A stretch of DNA of 64,000 nucleotides from Sclerodactyla briareus (Eukaryota; Echinodermata; Holothuroidea; Dendrochirotida; Sclerodactylidae). The stretch lies in NCBI GenBank assembly GCA_026419785.1, contig JAODTK010002010.1, positions 1 to 64,000 on the forward strand. Reading direction: 5' to 3'. The notes beneath the pieces were generated by a model that saw nothing but the letters and a program-made list of their open reading frames with translations, ran no database searches and was not told the origin of the DNA. A program made the translations under genes and the position numbers. This document shows positions 47,193 to 59,774 of the stretch, piece by piece; position 1 is the first letter of the stretch, and every line of letters starts with the position of its first letter.

Positions 47193-49294
47193 GTGAGTAT
47201 TTTTGTCTCGATTTTTGGTATGGTTTGCCTTTAAATCCCAATTGCCAAATGACTTCAACATAGATTTGAGTCACTGGGGGTTATTTGATGTGTTTAATTT
47301 GCTTCATTCGAGCAATTCCAATTCTTGGAATTTCCCATGAAACATCAAGTGCAGTCCATTATTGCTCTTGAGTTATTTCAAATTAGAAAATGGGTCACTG
47401 GAAATCAAGTATATATTGTGTCAATTTGCATAATTTAAGCAATTTTAGTCACATTTCCATAAAACTTAATACTCCTTTGGTAGACATGGTCAATAATCAG
47501 TCCTTATGAATTTGAAATCGGTCACTGATTAGCTACTGTTTTGTTTAAATGCTAATACCAAAATCTCAAAGCAACACATGGAATGCCTCAAAATGTTTGC
47601 GTGTTGTCTGATAGAAGAACCCACTGATGGCGCAACCAGGCGAGACATTTGGGGCGATCGCCTTGTTTGTTTTCAAATGACTCCTGCATTAACTAGGCTT
47701 CAGCCTTCTCATTGCTCTCAAAATATTTTATTGAACTGATTGTGTATCAAAGAGGAAGAAATCTGATCCTATTGGTCTAAACCCCCTGTTCAGATGGGTT
47801 TTGGTTGCAGCCTTATAAACCTTCAGGAATTGAAGAATTGACTTGCATGTGTATTGCATGATATCGCATAACATAACATTCTACATGGAAGAGTCATACA
47901 TTGACAACACCAAGTGTAAACATTTTTATTGATTGTTTCATTTTGTTGAATAAGATAACATTTAGCAGAAGTTCTGTTGTCTTTCTCTCACCAAAGTACC
48001 ATGAACACCTACCAATCCACTACAGCAATCCTCTCCCATAGACTAAATGCTTTCGAAGTGAAATTATTGTTTGATTTCAATAGAAAACAAAGAATGTTTG
48101 CAGGCTGTGCAGAATGACATAATATATTATTGCATGATGGGATGCATTTGATCTTGTGCAATACACATGCTTCACAATACACAAACTTCAAATGACTATA
48201 ACTCCGTAACGGAAAGTCCTATTAACTTCCGATTTGGACTGAACGCATTCAGTTTTTATCCAGCTATTAAATTAGCCCCTGTAAAAATCATCCTGCAGCT
48301 GTCCTTTTAAGTTTGCTTTCTCTTGTATCATAAGACCCTCCATACATACCCTTTCAAAACCCTCTAACTTCATCCACGCATTTGCGGTATGCTAGTTTAG
48401 CATTTTAGCAACCAGGACCTGGCATATCTTTAACACATGAGTGGTCACTGCATTGTTAAATCCATCCCAACCAGAACACTTCAAGCTACTTTGGTTGTGT
48501 GAAAAGTTGGATAGTCACTATCCGGCCAACAATTCAAGGACTTTTGTCAAATCAAGTTTACCTGTCTCTTTGGTCTTCAAGAAGACACTCGTCTGAGTAG
48601 CATCTCATAGGAATATACACACATACATTAAACATAATATTAAATTGAGATATGCATAGTGCTAATGTTATGTCATACCCACATTTACAGAATAACATGT
48701 TGTCTGACCTATAAAAACAAGACTGAATGTTGTTACTAATTCCACCACTGATGGTATGTATCATCACACTAAAATAAACTTGCTGTTGGTTACTGAGGGC
48801 CATATATATTATCATTCATTGCTTAGCTTCCACTCCTATAAATTAGCAAAGCATGGTGAGAGGAGGTATTCATAGTAATGTATTCTTTTGATTTTTACTT
48901 ATCCGCTTCACATCACCACTGATTTTGAGCTCTTTAAAACCCTGAAAACAAGTGTATATACAGTGATGGTGATGAGGCTTACGACATGATGAGGGACGCT
49001 CAAATTTCAGAACTAAAGAAAATGAACAGAATGCAAAATTAATTCAGGTGTATGAGAATCTGAGGAGAATTGAGAGCAGCACCACTGAGTTTCTGGCTGG
49101 TAGAATGTTGTCCCTGGGAATGGTGTCCCTTGAGCATTGTTTTTTTGGACACCCCATAGATTGGTGCAATTCAGTGTGCCAACGGGTAAGATATTCCTCA
49201 ACTCAGTAATTGGATACAGTATTAGATTGAACACCTTACATGTTTCCACATGCCCCCGTCATCCTCATCTATCTAGTAATTTCCTCTCCCACAG
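47193..49294. repeat. TBCCD1 intron with two dispersed repeats
   Basis: 47215-47560 belongs to the 125-bp family of 42950-43820. 47886-48300 is the partner of 40118-40500. The remainder (48300-49294) shows nothing recognisable. Confidence 0.6.
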
Positions 49295-49358
49295 GCGGTG
49301 ATGCAGATACTGGGAGGAGAGGGAAGATTGCTTCCAATGGATCTAAAGCACCCAGGAG
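49295..49358 (+). CDS. TBCCD1: TBCCD1 exon (RRGKIASN segment)
   Basis: The acceptor is CTCCCACAG ending at 49294. The donor GTTTCT at 49359 is weak. In phase with the previous exon it reads GDADTGRRGKIASNGSKAPR, matching EGTTKRAKIACNTHVAPR in vertebrates. It ends with two bases that join the next exon. Confidence 0.8.
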
Positions 49359-50424
49359 GTTTCTATCCATTTGTACCTATTTTAATATAAGCTAATGAAC
49401 TTATGTGGCTGTTCTGTAGTTGGTATAAATGTTGCTTGTCAATCATTTTGGAGCGCTTGATTTTGTGTAATTAGGAAATTTCCCTTTACTCTTACTCTCA
49501 CTCCTTTCACATCATCATTTTTTTGTTTTTCTGGGAGGCTCGGCAAACATATTATTTGCTGGCTTATCCTGGTCATCGTATCCATTCAAGTAAGAGTTCA
49601 TGCCCTAAAATCAAAGCTCACCTGCACTCTCTACCAACCATGATTTTGGTGTCCTAGAAGTAGCACAGTGGAAATCGAACTGAAGGTTTTTGAGGAATTT
49701 CAGTTGCCTCTGATGACCAAACAATCAAACAAGTTAGCTCTGATTACATTACATGGAGAAGGAGGTGGGGTTGGAGTAGTTTCTTTTCATTGTTTGGTGT
49801 TTTGGATGTCTCTCTCTGCTGCAATTCATTTTGGTACAATGGGCCTTTTACATATATGTGTCACTTTTGTATGTGCTAGTTTTGCACTCTACACTAGGGT
49901 CTTCGTGACTGTAGAAACATTTGGATAAATGGGGGTGGGGGGGGGGGGGATATTTCGCAACAATGGGCCATGGACAGGACTATCTTGCATGCTGAAAACA
50001 TGCATGCTAAAGTATTGTCAGTCACGCAGTGAATGTAAATACGTTTGCTCTTCACCATGGGTCTCAATGACCTACCAACATCACTGATACTGCTCCTGTA
50101 TTAATTGGTCACAGAAAAAATTATGAAAAAAAAATGGAAAATAGTTGGTACTGTGTTACTGATGGGGGAGAGGGGAGGGGGAGAGGGGAGGGGGAGTGTT
50201 TTACAAGAATACAAAACATGATCAATGAATCCTTTACTAACATGTTAATTAGGGATATTTAGTATAATCTGATTCAGATGTTGCAGTATCAGTAACAACA
50301 TCAGTAAATAGCTTTGAATACTTTGTTGATTCGGCAGAGACTGCAGAATGCAGGTACCAAAGATTGTTGTTAAAATCACTATAACTTCAGGGATACATTT
50401 CAATGACTGAAAGGCTGTTGCCAT
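49359..50424. other. TBCCD1 intron, low-complexity G-rich tracts
   Basis: A G run lies at 49932-49950, and GGGGAG-type repeats at 50165-50195. No gene recognised. Confidence 0.5.
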
Positions 50425-51209
50425 CCACCCTAAGGTGGGGTGGAGGGGGAACCTTCTACCCCTAAGGTGGGGTGGAGGGGGGACCTTCTACCCCTAAGGT
50501 GGGGTGGCGGGGGACCTTCTACCCCTAAAGTGGGGTGGAGGGGGGACCTTCTACCCCTAAGGTGGGGTGGAGGGGGGACTTCTACCCCTAAAGTGGGGTG
50601 GAGGGGGGACCTTCTACCCCTAAAGTGGGGTGGAGGGGGAACCTTCTACCCCTAAGGTGGGGTGGAGGGGGGACCTTCTACCCCTAAAGTGGGGTGGAGG
50701 GGGGACCTTCTACCCCTAGGTGGGGTGGAGGGGGGACCTTCTACCCCTAAAGTGGGGTGGAGGGGGACCTTCTACCCCTAAGGTGGGGGGAGGGGGACCT
50801 TCTACCCCTAAAGTGGGGTGGAGGGGAGACCTTCTACCCCTAAAGTGGGGTGGAGGGGGGGACCTTCTACCCCTAAGGTGGGGTGGAGGGGGAACCTTCT
50901 ACCCCTAGGTGGGGTGGAGGGGGGACCTTACACCCCTAAGGTGGGGTGGAGGGGGAACCTTCTACCCCTAAGGTGGGGGGAGGGGGACCTTCTACCCCTA
51001 AGGTGGGGTGGAGGGGGAACCTTCTACCTCTAAGGTGGGGTGGAGGGGGAACCTTCTACCTCTAAGGTGGGGTGGAGGGGGAACCTTCTACCCCTAAGGG
51101 GGGTGGAGGGGGGACCTTCTACCCCTAAGGTGGGGTGGAGGGGGGACCTTCTACCCCTAAGGTGGGGTGGAGGGGGGACCTTCTACCCCTAAGGTGGGGT
51201 GGAGGGGGA
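50425..51209. repeat. G-rich minisatellite, 32-bp unit, about 24 copies
   Basis: The unit is GGTGGGGTGGAGGGGGGACC followed by TTCTACCCCTAA, with small variations in G count and AAGG/AAAG. Because 32 is not a multiple of three, the Gly/Pro/Leu-rich ORFs across it are chance frames. Each unit has three runs of three or more G on the plus strand, enough with its neighbour for G-quadruplexes. Confidence 0.95.
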
Positions 51210-51424
51210 TTCATGTCTATTTCCACCCTCATAGTGTAATTTTGTCCAGTGGGAATGTGGAGCTAAGATTAAAGTTGAAGAGACTCATTTGTATCGGTAG
51301 CTGAATGTACATTCATGTGTATTGGGAATTTGTTATGTGCACCCCCCCAATTGATATGCTATATATGCTTAGACAAACTGTTTATCCTCACTGGATTTTA
51401 ACTTTCTTGCTTCTCCCCTTACAG

Positions 51425-51471
51425 CCATAAACTAATCTTCATCTCCCAAGTCTGCAAACGACCTGGCAAAG
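51425..51471 (+). CDS. TBCCD1: TBCCD1 exon (short, ISQVCK)
   Basis: The acceptor is CCTTACAG ending at 51424 and the donor GTAATT begins at 51472. The frame from the previous exon reads SHKLIFISQVCKRPGK, matching MHRLVVMSQVYK. A one-base surplus near its 3' end is needed to connect with the next exon. Confidence 0.75.
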
Positions 51472-52111
51472 GTAATTGGAACATTAGACACCAAATGGCT
51501 AGGTGGAAGAATGCGCTGCTGTGTTCTGTCATTAAATGGAATAAGTTCCAAAAAACATTACATAAAAGACATTGCATAACACTCATTTGTTAATGTGTCG
51601 TTACACATTACTTACCGATCTACCTGCCCTGCTGGCAACACTAATGCCTCACTCCCACTGGCTGCGATCTTCTATCAGTGATTCGGCAGACCTTCTCCAC
51701 TGATTGGTCCTGTTTATTCTCAACCCCCCCCCCTCGTCCCAGTGTGCTGACAACATACCAGGTCGACAAATAGACAATTACTTCACAACAATGAAAAGGT
51801 ATATGTGCTTTGAGGGCAAGCTTGAAGGTGTCATTCGCTCAACTCGGGTTGCATTTTCTTACATGGTCTGCAAGACTGTTCCGGAGAGAGAGAAGGACTA
51901 AAGCATGCTGAACTGTGATAAGAGTGGTGCTGTTTTACATCTCAAGGCCACTGTAAACCTGTGAACTAACTACATGATATTAGCGATGGTTTAGCCACTG
52001 AGCGAACTATTTGTGCTATTGGACATAACTCCTGTATTCATTTAAAAGCAAGAAAAAAACATGTGGTTCTCCTCTCAGAATTATATGTCTCGCCTATTTT
52101 CTCTTTGGCAG

Positions 52112-52191
52112 TCTTCAAACACTCTGAGCGGCTCCCGTGTCAGGGTCCATCGCTGTCATCACTCTTACATCTATCTCCTCTCACCAATGAA
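52112..52191 (+). CDS. TBCCD1: TBCCD1 exon (start of TBCC domain)
   Basis: Acceptor TTTGGCAG ends at 52111 and donor GTAAGT begins at 52192. The frame reads SSNTLSGSRVRVHRCHHSYI then YLLSPM, matching SSDTLAGAHVKIHRCNESFIYLLSPL. This begins the parallel beta-helix of the TBCC/C-CAP domain. It splices in phase to the 57503 exon across the satellite-filled intron. Confidence 0.88.
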
Positions 52192-53439
52192 GTAAGTCCC
52201 TCATCATACCATGGCCTACCATAGCCACACCACCTCACACAACCTTAGAAATAATCTGCACGATGCTTCTGAACAGCAGACACACACAACAACAACACAA
52301 CAAGCAAAGTAGAAAAGAAGTGACCCAGGTTGCTCCTCGAAAGTTGTGACAAATTTGACCCCATTGATGTGACGAGAGCCAGGTCCAGCCGAGGCAAAGA
52401 CCTCCGATGAATGTCACCATACATGGTATCGAGCAAGGTCTCATTTGCCGCTGACCGAGTCGAAAAAAATGTGCAATGGGAGACACTCCAACTCACCGCA
52501 CCAACATCCTACTTCCCTACCTACCACAAGGCAATACACAAACTGCTATTGTGATTATTGATATTCTCATTCCTGACTGCACCTTCAGCAATTCACAACG
52601 ATTCACACATTTCATACTACTCCAATTGACTTAAAGGAAAATTCCAGACAAATTGATACTCCTCTTGGTGTTATAATGTTAAAGAGAATAAAAAATCATT
52701 CAGATATCACTTTGATCCAGGTTATAGCATGTTGGTTGGGGAGATATGGCTTCCTCAAATTTCATATAATTTGTGATTTTGGCAAACTGGCAACGCTTTT
52801 TATGATGTCCTATCTACTAATTTAAGGGAGAATTAAAACATATTTCTTGATCTTCTCTCAAAAATTGGTAGATACGATGTCATCAAATGTTGCCAATTTG
52901 CAAAACCACCAACCGCAGTGATAAATGATGACTTTAAAAATTTGTAACTTCAATCACCGAACATGCTATGACATTTAACCAGTTTGCATTTGCATATTTT
53001 CAATGCACAATCATTTGCATTTGAACATATTCTTGGCTGGAACTTGTCCTTCAACTCCCGTTTCAACACTGACAAAATTTGGACAGTATTCATTACCCCC
53101 CCCCCCTCCTTCCTCCGTAGATTATGGGGAATGATGTCTATGAGAACAGTTATATAAAAGTGACCTACTTAGAAGAAAAATAAATGTTTCATGGAAATGC
53201 CACAGCTGTTCAATTAGGAATGTCTAAGCATGTTGTCTGCAATGATAGGCTAAAGAATATGTCCACCCAAGCTGCTAGACATGCTAACGCCATTCTGAGA
53301 AATCATAAACGCCATTCCATGATGCTTATATGTCCTTCAAACACTAGGTAAAATTTGACACTCTTTCAAGCATCGTTCTCATGTTTTTGATGTCCTCCTT
53401 GACGCAGTTCAAAGGATTCTATGCCGTCATGCCAGTGCT
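52192..53439. other. TBCCD1 intron before satellite
   Basis: Text at 52630-53020 has the look of a dispersed repeat. No exon or other gene seen. A C-run lies at 53096-53107. Confidence 0.4.
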
Positions 53440-56400
53440 TCTGTGTGTAGCATGTGACGGCCCACTTGTAAACACGATAACATCGACCCCACCTGATGAT
53501 GAGGCTTATCTTGGTAAAAAAAAAACAAAAAAAAATGGTGGGGGTGTGTTCCCCATGATGAGTTACAGAAACCCTATTGTGTTTGGGGTCATTGTCGAGG
53601 TCATCTGAGCTCACCATAGTTCTAAAAAGTCCGAAAAAAAAACTGGTAAACCCGATAAGTCGCAGAATGGTAGGTCTGATTATGTGGGGTTGAAATTTGG
53701 TGTGTGCTATTCTTATGCGGAAGTACAGGAACCCTTTGTTTTTTGGGTATAGGTTGGGGGTGAATTTTGGTAAAAAGTAGAAAATATTGAAAGTTCAATA
53801 TTTCCGGCCAATCTAAGCTGGTAAACACGATAACTTCAACCCACCTGGATGGATTAGCTTATACTTGGTATGTGACTTCTCCCATTATGAGTACAAACCC
53901 TATTGTTTTGGGGTCAGGTCAAGGTCATCTGAGATCACCAGATGTCTAAGTCCGAAAAAACTGGTAACCCGATAATCCAGAATGGTAGCGTCTGATGGGT
54001 TGAAAGTTGGTGTTAGCTTTTTCTTCTGTGAGGAGAGCAGGAACCCTTTTGTTTTTGGATATAAGGTTGGGGTGAATTTTGGTAAAAGTAGAAAATTTGA
54101 AAGTGTCAATATTTGTCGGCCCAATTTTAAGCTGGTAAACACGATAGGAACTTGACCCCCCGCGGATGATGAAGCTCAATACTTGGTATGTGTGTTCCTA
54201 TGTGAGCTACTAACCTTATTGTTCTGGGCTCATGTCTGAGGTAACCAGAGGGTCAAATGTCTGAAAACCTTGTAGACAGAAAGTCCAGAATGGTTGGCCT
54301 GAAATCGGATTGAAATTTGGTATGTAGCTTTTCTTATGGGGAGTACGGGAACCTATTGTTTTGGTATAGGTCGGGGGTGAATTTTGGTCAAAATAAAAAA
54401 AATTGTGAAAAGTCAATATTTTGGCCATTTTGGCTTGTAAACACGATAACTCGACCCCACCTGATGGATGAAGCTCATACTTGGTATGTGTGTTCCTAAT
54501 GATGATTACATGAACCCTATTGTTTTGGGGTCATGTCAGAGGTCATCTGAGGTCAAAGTCTGAAAAACTTGTAAACACGATAAGTCCAGAATGGTTGGTC
54601 TGATCGGATTGAAATTTGGTATGTAGCTTTTCTTATGGGGAGTACGGAACCCTATTGTTTTTGGTATAGGTCGGGGGTGAATTTTGGTCAAAATAAAAAA
54701 AATTGTGAAAAGTCAATATTTTGGCCAAGTTTGGCTTGTAAACACGATAACTCGACCCCACCTGATGGATGAAGCTCATACTTGGTATGTGTGTTCCTAA
54801 TGATGAGTACATGAACCCTATTGTTTTGGGGTCAGGTCAGAGGTCATCTGAGGTCAAAGTCTGAAAAACTTGTAAACACGATAAGTCCAGAATGGTTGGT
54901 CTGATTAGGTGGAAATTTGGTATGTAGCTTTTCTTATGGGGAGTACGGGAACCCTATTGGTTTGGTATAGGCGGGGGGGTGGAAATTTTGGTCAAAATAA
55001 AAAAAAATTGTGAAAAGTCAATATTTTGGCCAAGTTTGGCTTGTAAACACGATAACTCGACCCCACCTGGATGGATGAAGCTCATACTTGGTATGTGTGT
55101 TCAACATGATGAGTACATGAACCCTATTGTTTTGGGGTCAGGTCAGAGGTCATCTGAGGTCAAAGTCTGAAAAACTTGTAAACACGATAAGTCCAGAATG
55201 GTTGGTCTGATCGGATTGAAATTTGGTATGTAGCTTTTCTTATGGGGAGTACGGAACCCTATTGTTTTTGGTATAGGTCGGGGGTGAATTTTGGTAAAAA
55301 GTAGAAAATATGTGAAAAGTCAATATTTTGGCCAAGTTTGGCTTGTAAACACGATAACTCGACCCCACCTGGATGGATGAAGCTAAAGATTGGCAGTTAA
55401 TTTGACTATGTGTGTTCCTCATGATGGGTAAATGATCCCCATTGTTTTGGGGTCATGTCAGAGGTCATCTGAGGTCACCAGAGGTCAAAGTCTGAAAAAC
55501 TTGTAAACACGATAAGTCCAGAATGGTTGGTCTGATCGGATTGAAATTTGGTATGTAGCTTTTCTTATGGGGAGTACGGAACCCTATTGTTTTTGGTATA
55601 GGTCGGGGGTGAATTTTGGTCAAAATAAAAAAAATTGTGAAAAGTCAATATTTTGGCCATTTTGGCTTGTAAACACGATAACTCGACCCCACCTGATGGA
55701 TGAAGCTCATACTTGGTATGTGTGTTCAACATGATGAGTACATGAACCCTATTGTTTTGGGGTCATGTCAGAGGTCATCTGAGGTCACCAGAGGTCAAAG
55801 TCTGAAAAACTTGTAAACACGATAAGTCCAGAATGGTTGGTCTGATTAGGTTGATATTTGATGTGTAGGTTTCTTATGGTGAGCCACAGGACCCTAGTTG
55901 TTGTTTTTAGTGTATGTCGGGGGTGAATTTTGGTCAAAACTGGAAATTTTTGAGAAAAGTCAATATTTTGGCCATTTTGGCTTGTAAACATGATAACACT
56001 ACCCCGCCTGGATGGATGAAGCTCATACTTGGTATGTGTGTTCAACATGATGAGTACATGAACCCTATTGTTTTGGGGTCAGGTCAGAGGTCATCTGAGG
56101 TCAAAGTCTGAAAAACTTGTAAACACAGAATGCCATAAACGAATGGGTTTACTCCGATCAGGTTGACATTCGGTATTGCTTTATTATGGGGAGTACAGGA
56201 CCGCTGTGGTTTTTTAATCGGGGTGAATTTTGATAAATACTGGAAAATTTGTGAAATTCAAATTTTGCCCAGCTCGGCTTGTGAACAACATAACTCGCCA
56301 CTCACCGGATGGATGAAGCTTATACTTGGTATGTGTGTTACCCATGATGATTACATGAACCCTATTGTTTTGGGGTCAGGTCAGAGAATATCTGGAGGTC

Positions 56401-57030
56401 ACAGAGGTCAAAGTTCTGAAAACTCTGTAAACAGGATACGTACAGAAGGTTGGTCTGATTAGGTTGATATTTGATGTGTTTCTGGTGGGAGCACAGGAAC
56501 CCTATGTTGTGGTATAGGTCGGGGGTGGGGTGTCGTGAATTTGGTCAAAAATCTGGAAATTTGAGAAAAGTCAAGATTTTGGCCAATTTGGCTTGTAAAA
56601 ACATGATAACTCGACCCCGGCCTGGAGGGATGAAGATCATAATTGATATTGTGTGTTACCCATGATACGTACATGAACCTATTGTTTTGGGTAGGTCAGA
56701 GGTCATCTGAGGTCAAAGTCTGAAAACTTGTAAACACAAGAGTCCAGAATGGTTACTCGATCAGGTTGAAATTCGGTGTTAGGCTTTATTAGGGGAGTAC
56801 AGGAACCTGTGGTTTTTGGTTGGGGTTAATTTTAGTCAAAAAAGGAAAATTTGTGGTTGGGAAAAGTCTAAATTTTGGCCCCAGTGTCGGTTGTGAACAC
56901 AATAACTCGAAATCACCTGGATGGAATGAAGCTTATTACTTGTATGTGTGTACCCATGATGATACATGAACCTATTGTTTTCAGGTCAGTGTAGAGGGTC
57001 ATCTGAGGTCACTAGGGGTCGAAGTCTGAG
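53440..57030. repeat. Satellite array, unit about 305-320 bp, roughly 12 copies
   Basis: Successive units carry AACACGATAACTCGACCCCA (near 54435, 54743, 55048, 55354, 55675, 55990). Each also has CTCATACTTGGTATGTGTGT, GAGGTCATCTGAGGTCAAAG and GGTATGTAGCTTTTCTTATG blocks. Central units are most alike and both ends are diverged, as expected from unequal exchange. It occupies most of one TBCCD1 intron. Overlapping short ORFs on both strands are repeats of the same chance frames. Confidence 0.93.
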
Positions 57031-57502
57031 AGAACCTTGAAAGTGGTAGTGTGAAGCTTTCTGATCAAGAGTATAGGGAACCCTATGTTGGCAAAATGGG
57101 AAATTGTCAGATGTTAGTTGCCCGTAATCTCACTTTGCCCTGGTCGACTAATAGGTTGTCAGAAAGAGTCAAGGAATCACTAAGCCTTTTAGCTCTCTTG
57201 GTTGGTTACTTCAGACTCATGAAAGATATAGGCCTGTGTTTACAATTTAAACTTCATTACTCGGAAAAGGCCCTTGACTGTGCTCCGGTAGTTAGCTCTA
57301 TTGTGACATCATCACATTACATTGTCAACAGCGGTCTTGTGTCTGTTCATTCTTTCTAATTCAATCTCTAGTGTACTAGACTATGCGTAGACATTGTCGC
57401 CCTGTTAGCTTTCTATAAAGCTTTTCTCATTATTGCATGATGCCTTGGACGAATGTGTCCAAAAGAAACATGGTTATACTAAATACACATTATTCTCTTC
57501 AG
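57031..57502. repeat. Tail of the satellite family and intron end
   Basis: GTCAAGGAATCACTAAGCCT followed by CTCTCTTGG (57168-57205) recurs as GTCAAGGTATCAACTAAGCC near 62999, downstream of a single unit of the same satellite. This marks a shared 3' tail. The 102-codon ORF at 57051-57359 is not supported. Confidence 0.55.
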
Positions 57503-57620
57503 GTCTGTCAACATTGATAAGTGTAGCCTCTACGTCGTCTGGGGCCAGTGGAGGACTACAGTACACTACATAGCTGTGAGCATGTTACACTGATCTGTGT
57601 TGCTGCTAGGTCTCTATCAG
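57503..57620 (+). CDS. TBCCD1: TBCCD1 exon (TBCC domain), one frame break
   Basis: Acceptor TTCTCTTCAG ends at 57502 and donor GTAAAT begins at 57621. The first part reads SVNIDKCSLYVV. After a missing base near 57540 the frame reads LGPVEDYSTLHSCEHVTLIC. Both match the SVTIEKC...LGPV...LHSCDNVKVI region of TBCCD1. Codon phase agrees with the exon ending at 52191. Confidence 0.88.
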
Positions 57621-57747
57621 GTAAATACAAGATACCCTAACATGCGCTTTAGCTATATCAACATTGATATGTGATATCACTCTACCATTTTATCACCACT
57701 CGTCTCGACACGGATTGGCTTTGAAATGCTACCTTGCACCAATATAC

Positions 57748-59106
57748 TCTATTTCGCTTACTCAACTTAACCCCATATTGCACTTTGCACCACCACCCCG
57801 CGCCATTGAATCTGCCCCTGGGAAGCGTCAGTGAGCGATTGTTCGTCCTTTCTTCTGTTTGGAAGCTCTTCACGCAAGTCAAACCTTTATCGCCATTCGT
57901 CTTAATAGATCCGCCATTGCCGCCGACCATCGCGGTTTCGCTTATGGCTCTCAGTCTGCTCCCAAAAACAACCACCATACGCCAAAGTCCTGCCGGGGAT
58001 GTTTCACACTAACCTCCGTCGAAACGTCTCCCCCCTTCGTGGTCCCCTCACGGACGTCCTCCGGGTCCTAGCGAGAGCGCCTTAAACGATCCAATGCATT
58101 CAGGAGCCACCTCGTCCAAGTTGACTCACAAAACAGTATTTCTCGTCGCGGCAGTCTCGGCACGCCGTAGAAGCTGCCTTCCATGCTTAACAACGAACAA
58201 TGTTCCACGCCAGACCGTGACGGAATCCTTCTGCTTCCAGACCCTTCCTCTGGCGAAGACCCAGACGCATTTCGTTCACGCGCCCCAGGACATCTACCTG
58301 CCTACTATAGGGAACTTTGTCCACAGTGGAGGAAGACAACGCTGTGCCCGGTTTTCGGGCCCTGCGATGGTACTTGGAAAAGACCAAGCGTATTCGACAA
58401 CACGATCAACTTTTTCTCCTACCACAACAACCCTTTCACGCCATCGTCGCAGGACACCTTATCACGTGGATTAAGGACCTCATAAGGCCACATATCTCTG
58501 AGCGAGTTGCTCGGGGCTCATGATGTGCTGAAGTCTTGCTACTTCCTAGCATGGTTTCATCACTGGGTCCCTGTTAGAGGACATCATGCGGGCGACAGCG
58601 TGGAAGACTCCCACAACGTTCGTCTCCCCTTTACCCTCACCAATACAGTCTCGCTGATATTTCCTCCTTCGCCAGGGCTGTGTTACAAACGACTTTGTCT
58701 ACGCCTAGTCAACACCATCGTGAACGGCACGGTCCCCCGCCTCCTGTGCCCCTGTGCCTAGTCTTGTGGCAAAGTGCAATATGGGGTAAGTTGAGTAAGC
58801 GAAATAGATTTCATTCCACAAAACGCCCTGGTTTGTGAATCCTGTGAGCTACGAATACTTACCCATATTGGACGTTCCCGCCCAACGTCCCCCCTTCGGG
58901 CCATCACGTGGCGTCCTCCGTCGTCGAACCACGGCCTTCGCCCCGCATTCCTTGGACGCCTCGGCCTGGAAAAATAAGAAGGACGATGGGGTTGCCACCC
59001 CGACTTCGTAAAGATTGCCAGATGTTCAATGGCGCGGGGTGGGGTGCAAGTGCAATATGGGGTACGTATTCGTAGCTCACAGATTTACAAACAGGAGTTT
59101 TGTGAA
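57748..59106 (+). mobile_element. DIRS-type element fragment with nested inverted repeats
   Basis: A tyrosine-recombinase gene sits between inverted repeats: 57748-57792 with 58768-58808 (about 40 bases), 57774-57812 with 59022-59058, and 58816-58871 with 59047-59106. DIRS retrotransposons carry inverted terminal repeats plus an internal complementary region, used to make a circular intermediate, and this layout fits that plan. No gag, reverse transcriptase or RNase H is present, so it is an internally deleted copy. It lies in a TBCCD1 intron. Confidence 0.75.
57840..58760 (+). pseudogene. DIRS-like tyrosine recombinase, frame-broken
   Basis: Segments in changing plus frames include LTHKTVFLVAAVSARRRSCL (58121-58180), which holds the first catalytic arginine in the usual LxxxGxRRRS-like context. 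They continue with TLPLAKTQTH (about 58240-58272), RALRWYLEKTKRIRQHDQLF (58356-58415), and an HDV..S then WFHHW stretch (58515-58570). The end has LTNTVSLIFPPSP (58641-58680). Order and spacing are those of DIRS recombinases. At least three frame breaks make it inactive as read. Confidence 0.8.
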
Positions 59107-59770
59107 TTTCACCTCACTCACTTGCTGTAATAAAATAATCAAATATAGGTGTTATAATCTCTTTGCATTTCAATCTATCTGCTATGTATGAGACATTTAC
59201 CTCATCTATTGTACATATTAACGCTATTCATTTTTGCAATAGTACATATGATCACACTTCGATATGTTTTTTGAACAGACCTATCTATTCAACTTGGCTT
59301 TGTCACGGTGATATATTATTCAAACTTATGACTCACAAAAATATTTGTACTGTTCGCACTCATAAACATTCTATGGCTGGTTTGCCTTAGTCCGTATTAT
59401 TGCCAAGTTGGTTGTTACCACATGCATATTCTACCTCAAACAAACTGCTGAAACATGGTATGATGAAATGAGTCAAGTTGTTTTTTGCCTTTGTCTATAA
59501 GAACAAGACTAAACATTTCCCTTGCTGTCATAGGTGCGTGTGCTCATATTCTTATTGTTATTGATATAATACTAGTATTTTTGTACCTAATTCAATTATG
59601 GGCTGGGACTATATTGACCTGCTGGTGACCTGCTGTTATCATCTGTTAACCAGCAAATTCCACTCTTTCGATCGGGAATGGTTCAACGAACTGAATTACT
59701 CGATAGAAACAACCACTGTTCACGAGAGAGTTGCGAATCAGCGGTGTTGAGAATCACCACTTTCAATTCG
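59107..59770. other. TBCCD1 intron, no feature recognised
   Basis: AATAAA occurs near 59129 but is not at a gene end. Short ORF 59163-59390 has no support. Confidence 0.4.
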
Positions 59771-59774
59771 TTCC

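Noticed and set aside
50440-51033. Gly/Pro/Leu-rich plus-strand ORFs
   Set aside because: They are chance frames through a 32-bp minisatellite whose unit is not a multiple of three.
54979-56674. Repeated ORFs with the same ending on both strands
   Set aside because: They repeat because the satellite repeats.
58187-58387. Minus-strand ORF in the recombinase region
   Set aside because: Shadow of the DIRS recombinase on the opposite strand.
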